Shown here: one piece after another, positions 23,095 to 34,381 of the stretch | How positions within the stretch are numbered: position 1 is the stretch's first letter | Layout of the letters: every line of letters begins with the position of its first letter | Assembly: GCF_958979055.1 (NCBI RefSeq) | Contig: NC_084889.1 | Coordinates: 30,934,261-30,998,260 of the forward strand | Length of the DNA: 64,000 bases | Reading direction: 5' to 3' | Source of the DNA: Alnus glutinosa | Taxonomy: Eukaryota; Streptophyta; Magnoliopsida; Fagales; Betulaceae | Translations under genes and position numbers: made by a program | Notes under the pieces: generated by a model | The model's input: only the letters and a program-made list of their open reading frames with translations | The model's database searches: none | What the model was told of the DNA's origin: nothing

Positions 23095-24757
23095 TCACAG
23101 AAACTTCCTGTAGGGTCTGCCTGCATCCTCGTCTTGCATATGCTGTAACCACGGTTGACAAAATGTTAGCATATTTTGAATCCTACTAAAACAAGAAGCA
23201 AAATTAAATACTAGACCAAATAGTTATTTTTTCAAATAGTTAGGAGAGAAGATTGAAAAAGACAGCCTTGAATGCATGCATTACAGTTAAGTTATCAGAC
23301 GAAGATCAAAATTTGCTTCCGAATTACTCTTGGAATCAATTCATATGTGCTGAGAAGAAAGTTCAACAGTATAACTTTCTTAGTACAGTTCTACGGTTAA
23401 AATAAAGCCATATATTAAAAGAAAATTACAGGGGCAAAATCACATTTTACAAGCTTCTTGGTAAAATTTGCTGGTAAAAAGTAGATCAAGATAAACATGA
23501 CATGGGACATGAATACATAAAGCAAACACAAAATAGAGGCAAATTGCTTACTGAATCAGAAAAGAAACAAACAAAAAGTAAAAGCAATTTCAAGATGTCA
23601 AAGATACACGATTGTAATTTGTATGTACAATAACAAACAAAGTTGACCATCTAATTAGTATCCATCAATGTTGGAGCAAATATAATATACCATATATAAA
23701 GATAATTACATGCCCCGAGAAGTAGAAACTAATGATCTTTCCCCACCACTACTAAAATTACACAAACTTTCACTATAAAGCAGTGAGTAGAAGGCATATT
23801 ATATAACTCAAAATAATAATACATCATGCTTCTAGAGTACAAGACTTCTCACATCTTTCTCATGAAACAAAATAAAAAGATCTTGTACTCAATTCCTCCC
23901 ACTATACCTCCCCCACATATTACAAGGCACCAATTCTAGACCTCTCACATTAATAGGTCATTACCCAGTATTGATCCCACCAAAGCATGGTCTCAGTGTG
24001 ATAACTTGGATACGGACCTATCCTCTAGCTATTTTGTTTAAACTGGTCACCTCAAGAATTGATCCATGCACTTGTGCTTGGTAGCCCAAGACTCTAACAA
24101 TACACTAGACTTGCACTTGGCACCAGTAATGGACCTCTCACATCATTCTCATAAACCTTTTGCATTGGCTTAGAAACTTATAAACTCATATTATAAAGTG
24201 TAGCAGGTTTGTCAACCATTAAATCATCTTGTGCATACCTAAACTTCTCTTCATTTAAGTTTAAGAGAAGAGTAAGGTTTTTTCCTAAGAAGCACCTATA
24301 ACAGCGTGGGACATGTATAAGACATGACATGGATATGGTGATAGATAAATTTTTGAAACTAGGATATGACACAAAGGGGAGGTGTCAATTAATTAATCAA
24401 TTAACTATTATTTTCAGGTATATTTTAAATTAGTTTTCTGTTTAAAAGATGAAATAGTTTAACTACACATGTAAAGTTAATTAGAAGCAATGATAGAATC
24501 AATTATTTCCAAAATTGTGCCTCTCAGTATGTAGAAAAAGTTAGGAAAGGATATAAGAAGTAGCACCAAAAAAAAGAGGAAAATTATGCAAGAAACTAAC
24601 TCAAAAACTCCTGGCCCCTATCACTAAAAAAGAAACATGTTTAATTTAGCATATAAAATGTTTAATTTAATTTAGCAGGCAAACTTTCTGTGTACTGGGA
24701 TTGTGCCCATTTACGGTTTTTAATGAGATTGAATTACTTACTAAAAAAAAATAGCAG

Positions 24758-24810
<53 letters not shown>

Positions 24811-26561
24811 TTTAGCAATTTATAATCCTTTCTTAAAGGGAAAGGCAAGAGAAGGAGGGCAATGGAGGGAGAGGAAGAACTGCAAATGATCAAATCTCTA
24901 AGATTTGAATCTTATCTATCTTTTCCTTTTTCAAGTTTGGCCCAAAAGTTGTTAAAATCCATTCCAAGACCCCACCTTTCAGTAATAATTTGTTTTTTTC
25001 ACCCTAAAGTGTATCCCATAAGTGTCCTGCCATCTCAAAACCCGTGTATAATTTTCAAAACCCTTTTCTTTTAAGTTTTCAAACACATGTCCGGCATGTA
25101 TCTGACTGTCTGAGCTGTGTTCATGTCATTAGGTGTCTGACACCAATATGCAAGGCCTCTTGGAATGTCCATGTCACAACCCAATAATGCGCTAGCTAGG
25201 GGTGAAAAGGCGGGTGATTAATAACCACCTACTAACCGCTAACTGCCAGCCTTATTCCCATGAACCTACAACTATAACAATCACTCAGGAGACAGAAATC
25301 TTCAGTAAGAACTTCCAAGAGAATCATAATTGCTTTTCTTCTCATTGGAGAAAACAAAATAAATCATGAGGTCAAGGGAGTAATTTGGCTCTTTTCTTTT
25401 CTTTTCTCTTTCAAGATTCTTCCTTTATCATCAAGAAAAACAATGTTGATAAATGAATGACGGTGATTTTGATGCCACTCTAGTTGTTCTTGAAAGACTG
25501 TGTAGCAAACAACGGTATGTCACTTGATAAACAAACAGACCCAGATGTAGGTATGTGTATCAGGAGGAAAAACTAGTTTAAAAAAAAAAAAAAAACCTAT
25601 TTTATAACAAGGCTCATTATACTGTCGTCAAGCGACCTGTTATTTGCATCAACCTTGCCCCTGAATTATCTCACCCATGGAAAGTTACAGCTCAAGATTT
25701 TACCATATCAACTACATTACATGTATCTATAAACTAGAACCTCAACTGTAGAACACGATGTTTTCCAATAATAATCCACATCTCTCACCACCAATGTGTT
25801 ACCGAACCGACACACATAACAACAGCCTTACTGTAACACACTGCTAGAGTAGCATTGTTGAACAAAGTTTCAATGCTCAAATTTTAGTATGAATAAATCA
25901 CATAGCATAAAGAACCTGTAACAAATGAATATCTCTCAACTTTTGAATTCATGAGATCAAATAAGAAAAAAAAAATTGAACAAGAAAACAGTTGAAGTTT
26001 ATGAAATCAGCAATCTTGTGATAAATTTATGTAAATGACTGAGGCTTGCCACACAGGTTATTTTTAATCAAAATTTGAGCGCTCATTTTTTTCAGAAATG
26101 ATCTGAATGTGGAAATCGAATAAGATTCTCACCCCTAGATTCCAACAAAAATACGATCAAATACCACAATCGTAGCTACAAGGTCAACTCGCACAATTCG
26201 AATCATCATTATCATCAACAACAACAACTCAGATGCAAGCAGAGGGATTCGGTTAGATTCTCACCCTAAGATTTCAAGAAAATTACAACTACAATCATCA
26301 GGGGCACTAGCAACAGATCCGACGGAGAGACACGAAAACAAAACGTGAGCGTGAAATGAAATGAGTTTGAGTTGATTAGGGGGGAAATCTTACGAATTCA
26401 CGAACGATGCCCTTGTAGACGAGGATGGGGACGACGAGGCCGAATATGCCGACGAGGGCAAAGTTGCGTCGAGTCCATCGGAAGTTGAGCTCGAGGTTCT
26501 CTCGGGCTGCGCCCCACTCCTCTATGAACCTGTTCTTGTTCGTCTCCATTCCTCCCCCCAT
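23095..26561 (-). CDS. NDUFB4: Complex I subunit NDUFB4 (B15)-like, 71 residues
   Basis: Two exons: 26561-26394 (56 codons) and 23142-23095 (15 codons plus stop), joined in phase 0 by a GT-AG intron of 3251 bases. The protein starts MGGGMETNKNRFIEEW, has one membrane helix (about residues 34-53) and ends HMQDEDAGRPYRKFL. I recognise it as the plant 71-residue B15-type accessory subunit of mitochondrial NADH dehydrogenase (membrane arm). An in-frame Met ten codons upstream (26591) is ignored because family members begin at MGGG. A (CT)n tract at 26624-26652 lies in the likely 5' untranslated region. The last exon is too short to appear in an open-frame scan; the splice and family C-terminus define it. 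Confidence 0.85.
24763..24810. repeat. Compound (CT)n(CA)n microsatellite
   Basis: A CT run (24763-24788) followed directly by a CA run (24789-24810) inside the NDUFB4-like intron. Confidence 0.95.
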
Positions 26562-26618
26562 CTTCTCTCTTTCTTTGCTCTTCTCTACCAATCCTCTCCA
26601 CCTGCAACTGCTTAACTA

Positions 26619-26653
<35 letters not shown>

Positions 26654-26872
26654 AACTTTTTCTTCGCCTATATCCAGGCCGTTTGGCTGCAGGAATGAGT
26701 CTATCCCTCGAGTTTCTCTTTTTCTTTTTCTTTTTTTCCTTTTTTTTTTTTTAATTAAATTCTCAATCTCTTTTTCACGGATCATTTTATCTGTCTTCCC
26801 ATCTGCAGTAGTAGACTATAAAGTGGATTTCACTTCAAAAAATTATGATTATGATTATGAGTATTCTTATGG

Positions 26873-27054
26873 GAGTAATTCTAAATGTCATACTCATGTC
26901 CCTCTTGTGTCCCTCTAAAAATGAGGTGGCTTTTAAAATCACCATGTGATCAAAATTAAATTTTGATCAATCACAAGCTCAATGGTAATTTTAAAAGCCA
27001 CCTCATTTTTAGAGGGACACAAGAGGGACATGGGTATGACATGTAGCATTACTC
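26873..27054. mobile_element. Mutator-type MITE with 10-bp target duplication
   Basis: The arms begin GAGTAATTCTAAATGTCATA and end in TATGACATGTAGCATTACTC, and are inverted over about 75 bases each. ATTCTTATGG flanks both sides (26863-26872, 27055-27064). Same terminal sequence as the MITE at 12725-12884, with a different spacer. Confidence 0.85.
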
Positions 27055-27063
27055 ATTCTTATG

Positions 27064-27240
27064 GTAATGCTACATACTACCCTTATGTTTATCTTTTGTC
27101 TTTTATAATTGATGTGGCTCTTAAAATTACTATTAAATTTATGATAGATCACTATTAAATTTTGATCCAATGGTGATTTCAAGAGCCACATCAATTATAG
27201 GAGGACAAAAGGTGGACATAAAGATGATATGTAGCATTAC
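27064..27240. mobile_element. Third MITE directly abutting the previous one
   Basis: Inverted arms GTAATGCTACATACTACCC and ATGATATGTAGCATTAC, with matching inner parts (GATGTGGCTCTTAAAAT / GAGCCACATC). It starts within the right target duplication of the neighbouring MITE. Its own duplication is not clear. Confidence 0.7.
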
Positions 27241-27966
27241 TCATATTTTCAAAATCATGTTATTTGAAAAACGATATTTTTATTGCTTGGTGTTTGGTAC
27301 GACCGAAAGTTGTAGTCAAACTGAAAACATTTTCAGTTTACCAAAAAGACCTTTAATTTTTTGTAAAATGGTTTTTATTTTTTAAAACCTTAAGCCATTT
27401 TTTGAATTTGAGGTCTCCAGAAATTGTCGGAGTTTGTTGAAAGCTACTGAACCTTTACCGAAGTTCATCAAAACTTGCGACCAGTCACCAGAGGTTGCCG
27501 GAATCTGCCATGGTGGTCTCCGACCATTTTTTGCCATCGCTCATTTTCCGTAAGAGCTAAATACTTAAAATATTTTTAGAGAAATCAAAATGATTTGGTT
27601 GAAAATATTTTTAGACATAAAACATTTTATGTCGAAACAAAACAGAGCTTAAAAATCTATTTTAAAAAATATTAAAAATTTACCAATATTTATAATTTGA
27701 ACCAAGGATATTAAAATTTTAATTTGAAAAATATTGATCATTTATACATGTTTATTTTTTGAAGTGTCCATATTGAAATGTATGGACTAAACTTACAATA
27801 GGATGATATTTATATCTTTCTCAAAAATAATAATAATAATAATGAAAATGAGTAGATTTTTTCCCTTAGGTGGAACCCATTTTTTATTAAACAATTAAGA
27901 TCTACGGCTGTGACTACCCTGGTTAGATCCAATGGTCACGTTAGTGAGACCCATAATAAATCTCTA
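27241..27966. other. Intergenic, upstream of TOM7-1
   Basis: AT-rich, no gene recognised. The last 100 bases should hold the TOM7-1 promoter. Confidence 0.45.
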
Positions 27967-27974
27967 TAGGGTTT
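27967..27974 (+). promoter_or_regulatory. Telo-box-like motif upstream of TOM7-1
   Basis: TAGGGTTT, the complement of the plant telo-box AAACCCTA, lies about 63 bases upstream of the ATG. Telo-boxes are frequent near starts of genes active in dividing cells. Chance occurrence is possible. Confidence 0.35.
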
Positions 27975-28036
27975 TAGGTTTCTGCCTAATCAAATACCAC
28001 CCGACAAGAGAGAAACCGTGAGAAGAAAAAAAATCA

Positions 28037-28261
28037 ATGGCGTCTAGGGTTTCACTGAAGAGCAAGGGCAAGGCGAGCAGCAAGGGGTCCAAGGGCTCGG
28101 CGGAGGAGAAATCCACGGCACAAAGCCTCAAGGAGTGGAGCACCTGGACCGTGAAGAAAGCCAAGGTCATCACCCACTACGGCTTCATTCCTTTGGTCAT
28201 CATTATCGGCATGAACTCCGAGCCCAAGCCCCACCTCTCCCAGCTCTTCAGCCCCGTCTGA
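28037..28261 (+). CDS. TOM7-1: TOM7-1, mitochondrial outer-membrane import subunit
   Basis: An intronless 74-residue protein with a Lys/Ser-rich cytosolic N-terminus, the conserved [20 protein letters not shown] segment, a membrane span (about residues 46-60, [10 protein letters not shown]) and the plant C-terminus [19 protein letters not shown]7 regulates assembly of the TOM complex that admits precursor proteins to mitochondria. Length and motif order match plant TOM7-1. The start is the first Met after the promoter, in a good context (AATCAATGGC). It is divergent from the complex I subunit gene about 1.5 kb to the left. Confidence 0.92.
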   Translation: MASRVSLKSKGKASSKGSKGSAEEKSTAQSLKEWSTWTVKKAKVITHYGFIPLVIIIGMNSEPKPHLSQLFSPV

Positions 28262-29762
28262 TCTTTGCTCCTGTACTTTCTGCAATACCCAGATCAGGAT
28301 TTGGGCTCCTCTGTCATGGGTCGGCGCCTATTTGTCGAATCTACGTGATTTGAGTTTGGGTTTTATGTTATGTTAATGAAGTTTGTGTATTTTTATGTAA
28401 TGTTTGGATGCCGAGAAAATCTAGGGAATAGGAAATAAAAGGAAGCTAGTTTTGAATATTAAATCTTTATTTTAATGCATTTTGATATTGCCTTACTATC
28501 TGCATCTAAATTCTAATTATTGATTATGTTTATAATTTATGCGATAAAATAACCTAATATGATTAAAATCTTGTTTGATGATTCTTTTTTTTGTTGGAGT
28601 TGTGTTTATCTTCTGTTTGGTTATTGAGAGAACGAAAAAACAAATGCAGAGAATTTTCTTTTTCTTTTCGTGAGTGTTTGTCCTGGCTGATTACAACCAT
28701 ACCCTGATTGAGGGGTTTGTCATTGATGATGCTTCCTGCTATGATGGATGTTTACTGCTAATTCTTACAGTTGAAGTTGAAGAATCACCATACGGAAAGC
28801 TCTAGCTATTGTTTTCTTATAGAGTTAGAATCACTGTTGACCTCTGTTTTGGTTCTGGAGAAATCTTAGGAAATTAGCTATATGGGGTTTTCTGTTGGTG
28901 GGGGAAGTTCTTCAAGGAAGTTAAAGAACTTGCCTCTCGGTGAGTGGAAATGAATTAGCACTGCAGTTATTTGCTGTTACTTTTTCTTTCTGTTAATAAA
29001 TTATTTGGTTTCTCAAGAATGGAGTTGTGTTTACTAATCTGGTAATTTGAAAGATTTATTCAATGAAGCATTGATATTCAGTTATGATTTTGGTGAGATA
29101 ATCTTGATTACTTTCCTGGTGGGTTTGTGCAAAGTCCTTGGCCTGCCCAGCAAAAGAAAATAAGAACTGATCCTGTTTATTATTATTATCTGATTTGTTT
29201 TTTCTTTTTTCTTTTTTGCTTGGTTCTTGAGAAAATGTAGGAAGAATAAGGAAATATGAAACTTTTTCTATGATCATCTCTTTCAGTTTCTAAAGACCGA
29301 ATTTTCACTTTCATTTATTTAGTGTCCTAAACAATACTGACTACTTTAATGCTCTCTTTGATGTCTGAGAGGAAGTTACTGAGAAAGTCGAGCATCAACT
29401 TTTGAATTTATGTTTAAAGTTGATTTCATTCTCAGAGAATATTAAATTAGTATCTGCAGAATATGCAGAATATGTTGTTACTGAGAAAAAAAAATGCCTC
29501 CAATTGAGCGAGTGGTTTGTTTTCATGGGTAAATTCTGAGAGAACTTCAGTTAATATTTTTAACTGTAGGCATTTTTTTCCATTTATTTTTTTACAGGGA
29601 TCTTCAGTGATTTTTTTTTTTTTTTTTTTTAACTCTAATTACAATAGTCTAGAGTTTTTTTTAATGCTGTTTTTGCTTGGCAATTTACAGCCTTCACGTG
29701 GTTGTTGAGTTTGGGTAGGGGTAAAGCTACTCGTTTATTTTTTGGTAGGGTTAAAGCTACCC
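28262..29762. other. Gene-free stretch downstream of TOM7-1
   Basis: The first 120 bases are probably 3' untranslated region. The rest shows no coding frame. A short imperfect repeat GGTAGGG-TAAAGCTAC-CGTTT occurs twice at about 29714-29765. Confidence 0.45.
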
Positions 29763-30733
29763 GTTTTTTCTGTTTTTTTATTTTTTTTTAAATTTTTTTT
29801 TGATATATGAAAACAAAATTATAACAACAAATAAATTACATAACAAGAGCTCGGCAATCCAAAAGTTAAACTAAGAATGAAAGTACGTGGGGACAATGCT
29901 TTCGAAGATGCGGACCTATTAGTTTCTGCACGGATGCTAAAAAACTGAGGTCATCAGTAAAGGTGATTTGAGATGTATAGAGAGTCACAAGGACCCAAAC
30001 ACCAAAACAAAGATAAACAAGGAGAAGTAACAACATAAAAGCCTAAAAACAAACACAAACAAAAAACAAAGATAACAGATAAACAGCAGCAGTGGAGGAA
30101 GGCAGGGTGGGAACCAATATTGACAGCGCGTGAGAACCACACGCTGCCAAGTGGTGGCCTCTCATCAATGGGAAATGACGGCGCCGACTGGATCCACCAA
30201 AAGTCTTGGCAGAGAAAGGCAGGGGAGGCGAGCGGAGCCACCACGCGCCAGAAAGAAAGAAACTCCCCCAAGCGCGTGTGGGCTACGCATCGGTGCGTGG
30301 GCGTAGGGTGGAGGAGCGACGACGATCGGTGGATGCAGGGGACGTCGGCGAACCCATTGATGAGGAGCGTGTCATGCAAAGATAAATAGAGAGGCGTAGA
30401 TCTGAATCCAAAGATATCAAACTTACAATCTATCAAAAAATCACAAAACACACGGGGGATGAAGATGGAGCAAACTAGTAGCATCTGTTGTGTAGAAACA
30501 GGGTACAGAAAAAACATAGATTTTGCTAGAAAAAGTTCTAACAGGATAGACACCTCAAAAGAGGCAGAGGGTTCAGGAAAGGGTTGGAAGAGAAGTTTTT
30601 GACTTCCCTTCCAAATCCTTTGATGCAATAGGTGGGTGGATGAGGAGAATACCTCAAAAGAGGTAGTGATTACATGGTGAGACGGTACATGAAGGGGTGG
30701 GGAGGGAAGCAAACAGCCTCCCTCCCAAGTCGG
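29763..30733 (-). mobile_element. Probable non-LTR retroposon, minus strand
   Basis: T-rich sequence at 29763-29802 looks like a poly-A tail on the minus strand, preceded by TTGTTATAATTTTGTTTTCA, a LINE-like 3' end. The body is GC-rich with ACACGCGC-type phrases resembling the element at 33273-34006. A 277-codon open frame (30787-29954) has no recognisable domain and I do not call it a gene. No clear target duplication was found. Confidence 0.45.
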
Positions 30734-30789
30734 TTTTTTTTTTTTTGTTTTGGTGTTTAAAGCACTTTTTACGGCCGATTTGGACATTT

Positions 30790-31466
30790 TATGAAATAAT
30801 TCAACTTATATATATATATATACTTAACATGTTCTCATTACAAAGTTAAAAATAATACAAATTAGGTTATACGAGCCTAAACAAGTCGAGCTTAAATTTA
30901 TGTGAGCCTGAATTTTTTTGTTTAAGCTTTGTTCATTTAATAAATGAATCGATTCCGAGTTAAGTTCAAACATGTTCACGAATAGCTCTGCTCGCTTATA
31001 GCCCTACTTGTAACCCTTCCATTTAAGATTATCTCTAGTTGCCTATTTTAACGGTGGTTTGTCCTCCAACAAAATATATATATATATATATATATATTTT
31101 GGAGTTATACATGTTTTTAAAGTAACATGGAATGAATCAGTTTCCACCATTTATTGTCTAAACATTCTATAAAAAGAATCACATAATTGGATTATTATTT
31201 TGTTTATTTTCCATTTGATTTCTATTTTCCATGTTTTTCCATTTGATGGATTAGATAACATAGAGAGCATTGAAGAAAATGCAATTCTATAAGAAACGGT
31301 AATATAACACAATCATAGGGCATTGAAACTGCATATCATATGGTAATGCAGGCAATCAAACAGGCCGGCCGGCAAAATAGATTGGCTTAAGGTGACAAAT
31401 TTAAGTGAGATATTTATAATTAAAAATAATTACAACTAAAAGAAATACTATGTACCACCCAAGGAA
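30790..31466. other. Gene-free stretch with TA repeats
   Basis: Short TA microsatellites near 30809-30822 and 31075-31097. Nothing else recognised. Confidence 0.5.
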
Positions 31467-31643
31467 TTAAAAAGATAAATAAAATAAAATAGAAATTAGG
31501 AATAAGACAAATACAATAACCATGGCCTTCTCAACCACTCTGACCTCATTCTCTTCTTCTTTATCTGTACCACTACCATCTTTCTCATCCTGTCTTCCAT
31601 ATTTCTCCTCTCCTGGGTTGAACTTCGAATTCCTAGACCCCAT
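31467..31643 (-). CDS. Possible 58-residue small protein (unknown)
   Basis: Unrecognised. Starting at the Met at 31643 the frame reads MGSRNSKF..., which fits an N-myristoylation signal (MG-x3-S), then a highly charged middle (residues 10-38) and a hydrophobic C-terminal helix (about residues 39-58) that could be a tail anchor. A TATATATA run lies 45-55 bases upstream on the same strand. Because the frame is short and no family is known to me it may be chance. An alternative Met 13 codons upstream (31682) gives 71 residues. Confidence 0.25.
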   Translation of the reverse strand: MGSRNSKFNPGEEKYGRQDEKDGSGTDKEEENEVRVVEKAMVIVFVLFLISILFYLSF

Positions 31644-31861
31644 TGTAGAACAGAGGAACAAGAAGAGATGGACAGAAAACAAAAAAAAATATATATGAGC
31701 TTGAGAATCTGAAAGCTGGGTTCAGAGGTTGGTTTGCAATAAATAGCAGAATAGAAAATTTCGAACGGTTTGTTTTTTTTTTTCTCCACCCGTGTCGGGG
31801 TTAATATTAGCAAAAGTTTATTTATAAAACGAGATATGATACGGTTATAATCTTTTTTCAT

Positions 31862-32466
31862 TTAAATGACGAAACAACAAATGTCATCAAATCAGGCAAA
31901 CATAGTCACCAAAAACCCCAACCGGCTGCGGACATTTCGGTGGTTGCAAAAAACCCAAAAAAATCCTTTTCATTTATAGTGAAATGAAAAAAATAAATAA
32001 AAAATAAATATATTTGCCATTTGGATTTTATTTTGTAATATTTATGACATACATAGTATCACGTCATTTACTAAAATGTGTAATGTGAAATGACGTGTCA
32101 ACCTATTAACTATATTAAAAAGATGCGGTTAATGTCAATCTCTTGCACTTCTTTTTCGCAAGTCTACTATTCAATATGTAGAATTCACATGTGGCCCCAC
32201 GGATTCAATGATAAATTTTCATATATCTTGTATGGCAATGAACATAAAATGTGCAAAAGAATGAAACCAAACATTTTTCATCTATAAAATCTAATCTGAA
32301 TCATGAAATAGAACCTCTAAATTTCTTGTAATCCCAAAAACATAACTCCACCAAAAATAAAGAGAAAAACACAGTTTAGTACACAAATTTTTATTTTTAG
32401 TGTGAATTCAGTAGTATATCTTTATTAAAAAACTTTAGAGTATCAAGATCTTTTAATATTTGCAAA
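31862..32466. other. Gene-free stretch
   Basis: No coding frame or element recognised. Confidence 0.45.
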
Positions 32467-32630
32467 TGAGATGTATTAGTTGCACAACCAAAAGTGCACA
32501 ATTTTTACATAATCAATACACATTGGTGGGACCTATGCATGGTGAGACTCACATGCATGGGTCCCACCAATGTGTTCTAGTTGTGTAAAAGTTGTGCACT
32601 TTTGATTGTACAAAAATCATTTTCCTTTTC
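32467..32630. mobile_element. MITE, family X, copy 1
   Basis: Inverted arms: AGTTGCACAACCAAAAGTGC on the left and GTGCACTTTTGATTGTACAA on the right, with CACATTGGTGGGACC / GGGTCCCACCAATGTG inside. Another copy in the opposite orientation lies at 33112-33255. Confidence 0.75.
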
Positions 32631-32703
32631 AAATAATCCCAATATATTTGTACATTTTGATCTTTAAAATTGTAAATTCTCAAATTATGTTAATTCATGC
32701 TGT

Positions 32704-32979
32704 TTTTTACATCGAACGATATGAGAAATGCTACCTATTAAAAATGTGACATGTTAACAATGAGAATTGAATGTATTTTTATCAGATTTTTATCATTTAT
32801 ATCGTAGAAAAGCTTTTAGTAAAAAGCTATCTTTTGGTTTAGTAAAGAAGAAACGTCATTTCAAAAGTGAATAAAAAGCCTTATGGAACGATTTTTTTTT
32901 TTTTTTTGGTTGCCTCAGTATCATGTCATATCTTTAATATGTTACATGTAGCATTTTTCACGCCGTTTGATGTAAAAGA
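32704..32979. mobile_element. MITE with TTTTACATC-type ends
   Basis: The left arm TTTTACATCGAACGATATGA pairs with the right arm CACGCCGTTTGATGTAAAA, and GAAATGCTACCTATT with ACATGTAGCATTTTTC. Boundaries are approximate. Confidence 0.65.
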
Positions 32980-33111
32980 AAAAAAAAAAAAAAAAACAAA
33001 CATGAATTCACATAATTTGACAATCTAAAGTTTCTTTAAAATTGTAAAAGATCCTAATCCGAATTAACAATGCCACATCAATATAGTAGAATAACAGTGT
33101 GATATATGAAT

Positions 33112-33255
33112 AAGAAAAATAATTTTTGCACAACATAAAGGTATACAACAAAACACATTAGTAGGACCCACATAAGACCCACATGCATGAGTCCCACCAA
33201 TATATCTTGTTGTGTAGATGTTGTCTACATTTATATTGTGCAACTAACACATCTC
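33112..33255. mobile_element. MITE, family X, copy 2 (inverted)
   Basis: Ends TTTTTGCACAACATAAAGG and ATATTGTGCAACTAACAC; the inner ACATTAGTAGGACCC pairs with GTCCCACCAATAT. Same family as 32467-32630, opposite orientation. Confidence 0.7.
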
Positions 33256-33272
33256 TTTCAATAACCTAACAT

Positions 33273-34006
33273 TTTTTTTTTCACTAAAAAACGAAATAAA
33301 ACACCCTAAAACAGAAACACAAATCGGGATCGGCGTCGGGTGACTCCGTTGCCGGTGACGGCGCGTGTACCACACGCGCCGCCACTGAAGACCTCCTCAG
33401 CATCAGAAATCCACCAGAAGACCTCGGATCCACTGAAAAACCCCCAACCTCACCTTGGAAGACAAGCCATAACTCACACGTGCTGGACCAGGGAGAGACT
33501 TCCTTGTCGTGTGTAGGCCACGCGCCGAGCGTGAAGGACCGACACGGCCGTGGCTGGAGGCTGCTGGACCGGAAGAAGCCGGCGACCACTGCGGTGAGGC
33601 GCGTGTCTTGGAAGAATCCGTCGAAGTGAACAGATCTGACACCAAAGAAAGAAACCCAAACAGATAAAGATCAGGTCAGAGACTCTACCGAAAAAACACA
33701 CCAAAAAATCACTTCCCAATCCAAATCCTATTTAGTCTTCTGTCGGGGAAAAACAACCACTACCGGATCTAATCCAGAGAAACAAAAAACTCCACAGCCC
33801 TAATGGCTGGAGGAAACAAACACTCCAATGGCACTAGCCAGGGAGAAACACAAAACCATCCCCAACCTAGAAGGGCGAGTCGGGAGGGGGAAAACACCAC
33901 TGGGGAGGGAGGCGTGGAACCTCGCCCCCCACGAACAAAACTCTCAACAGATTCTCTAGGGCCAGCTGAGAGAGACGAGAGGGATTCATATGTCCCATTT
34001 TTTAAA
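33273..34006 (-). mobile_element. Non-LTR retroposon with 13-bp target duplication
   Basis: Bounded by AATAACCTAACAT at 33260-33272 and 34007-34019. A T-run follows the left duplication, so the element is on the minus strand with a poly-A tail. It is about 730 bp, GC-rich, with phrases such as GCGCGTGTACCACACGCGCC. Overlapping open frames in several phases show no known domain. It could be a 5'-truncated LINE or a non-autonomous relative of one. Confidence 0.75.
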
Positions 34007-34259
34007 AATAACCTAACATATTTTATATGTATAGCATTACCCTTCCGATGATTCCAATATAAAAGCAATTGGACAAAATTAGGCAACCCAATTACCGAAC
34101 TCTACTCTAACGACATGAAGACATTTATTACATAAAGACACAAGCAAGTGGGCATTATCATGGGACCCAAAAATGCAGTGGCAAAACCGTAATATACGAA
34201 GATTAAAATAGAAACAAAAAAGACAAATACTCCATATTTGGCAGACGAGTTCGTAAGCG

Positions 34260-34381
34260 TCATCCTTCTAGGACAGTAGGAGCCCGGCAAAGAATTTCAT
34301 CTCCAAATCTTTACGCTGACCCTACGATCTGCGCATTTCATCGCTCTAACGGCCCTGATTCTCTGTTCCTGATCTCTGTAA
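34260..34381 (+). other. Candidate 5' non-coding exon of the MBD2-like gene
   Basis: A less AT-rich segment (GGACAGTAGGAGCCCGG... to ATCTCT) followed by GTAACA and a CT-rich run resembles a first exon with a splice donor at about 34377. The MBD2 coding exon begins right after a splice acceptor at 45111, so an upstream non-coding exon is needed somewhere; the 9.8-kb transposon between would then be intronic. A nearer exon (for example after the TTTGCAG at about 44788-44794) is an equally possible alternative. Confidence 0.3.

Noticed and set aside
28262-29700. Extra exons of TOM7-1 or a neighbouring gene
   Set aside because: I looked for splice-compatible coding pieces in both strands and found none with a recognisable protein. 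TOM7-1 is complete in one exon.
29954-30787. 277-codon open frame on the minus strand
   Set aside because: No signal, domain or codon pattern of a real protein. It runs through a retroposon-like region with a poly-A end, so I treat it as a chance frame.
33284-34086. A host gene with an exon rich in Arg and Pro
   Set aside because: The region is bounded by a 13-bp target duplication and a T-run, so it is a retroposon. No frame is long enough or shows a known domain.
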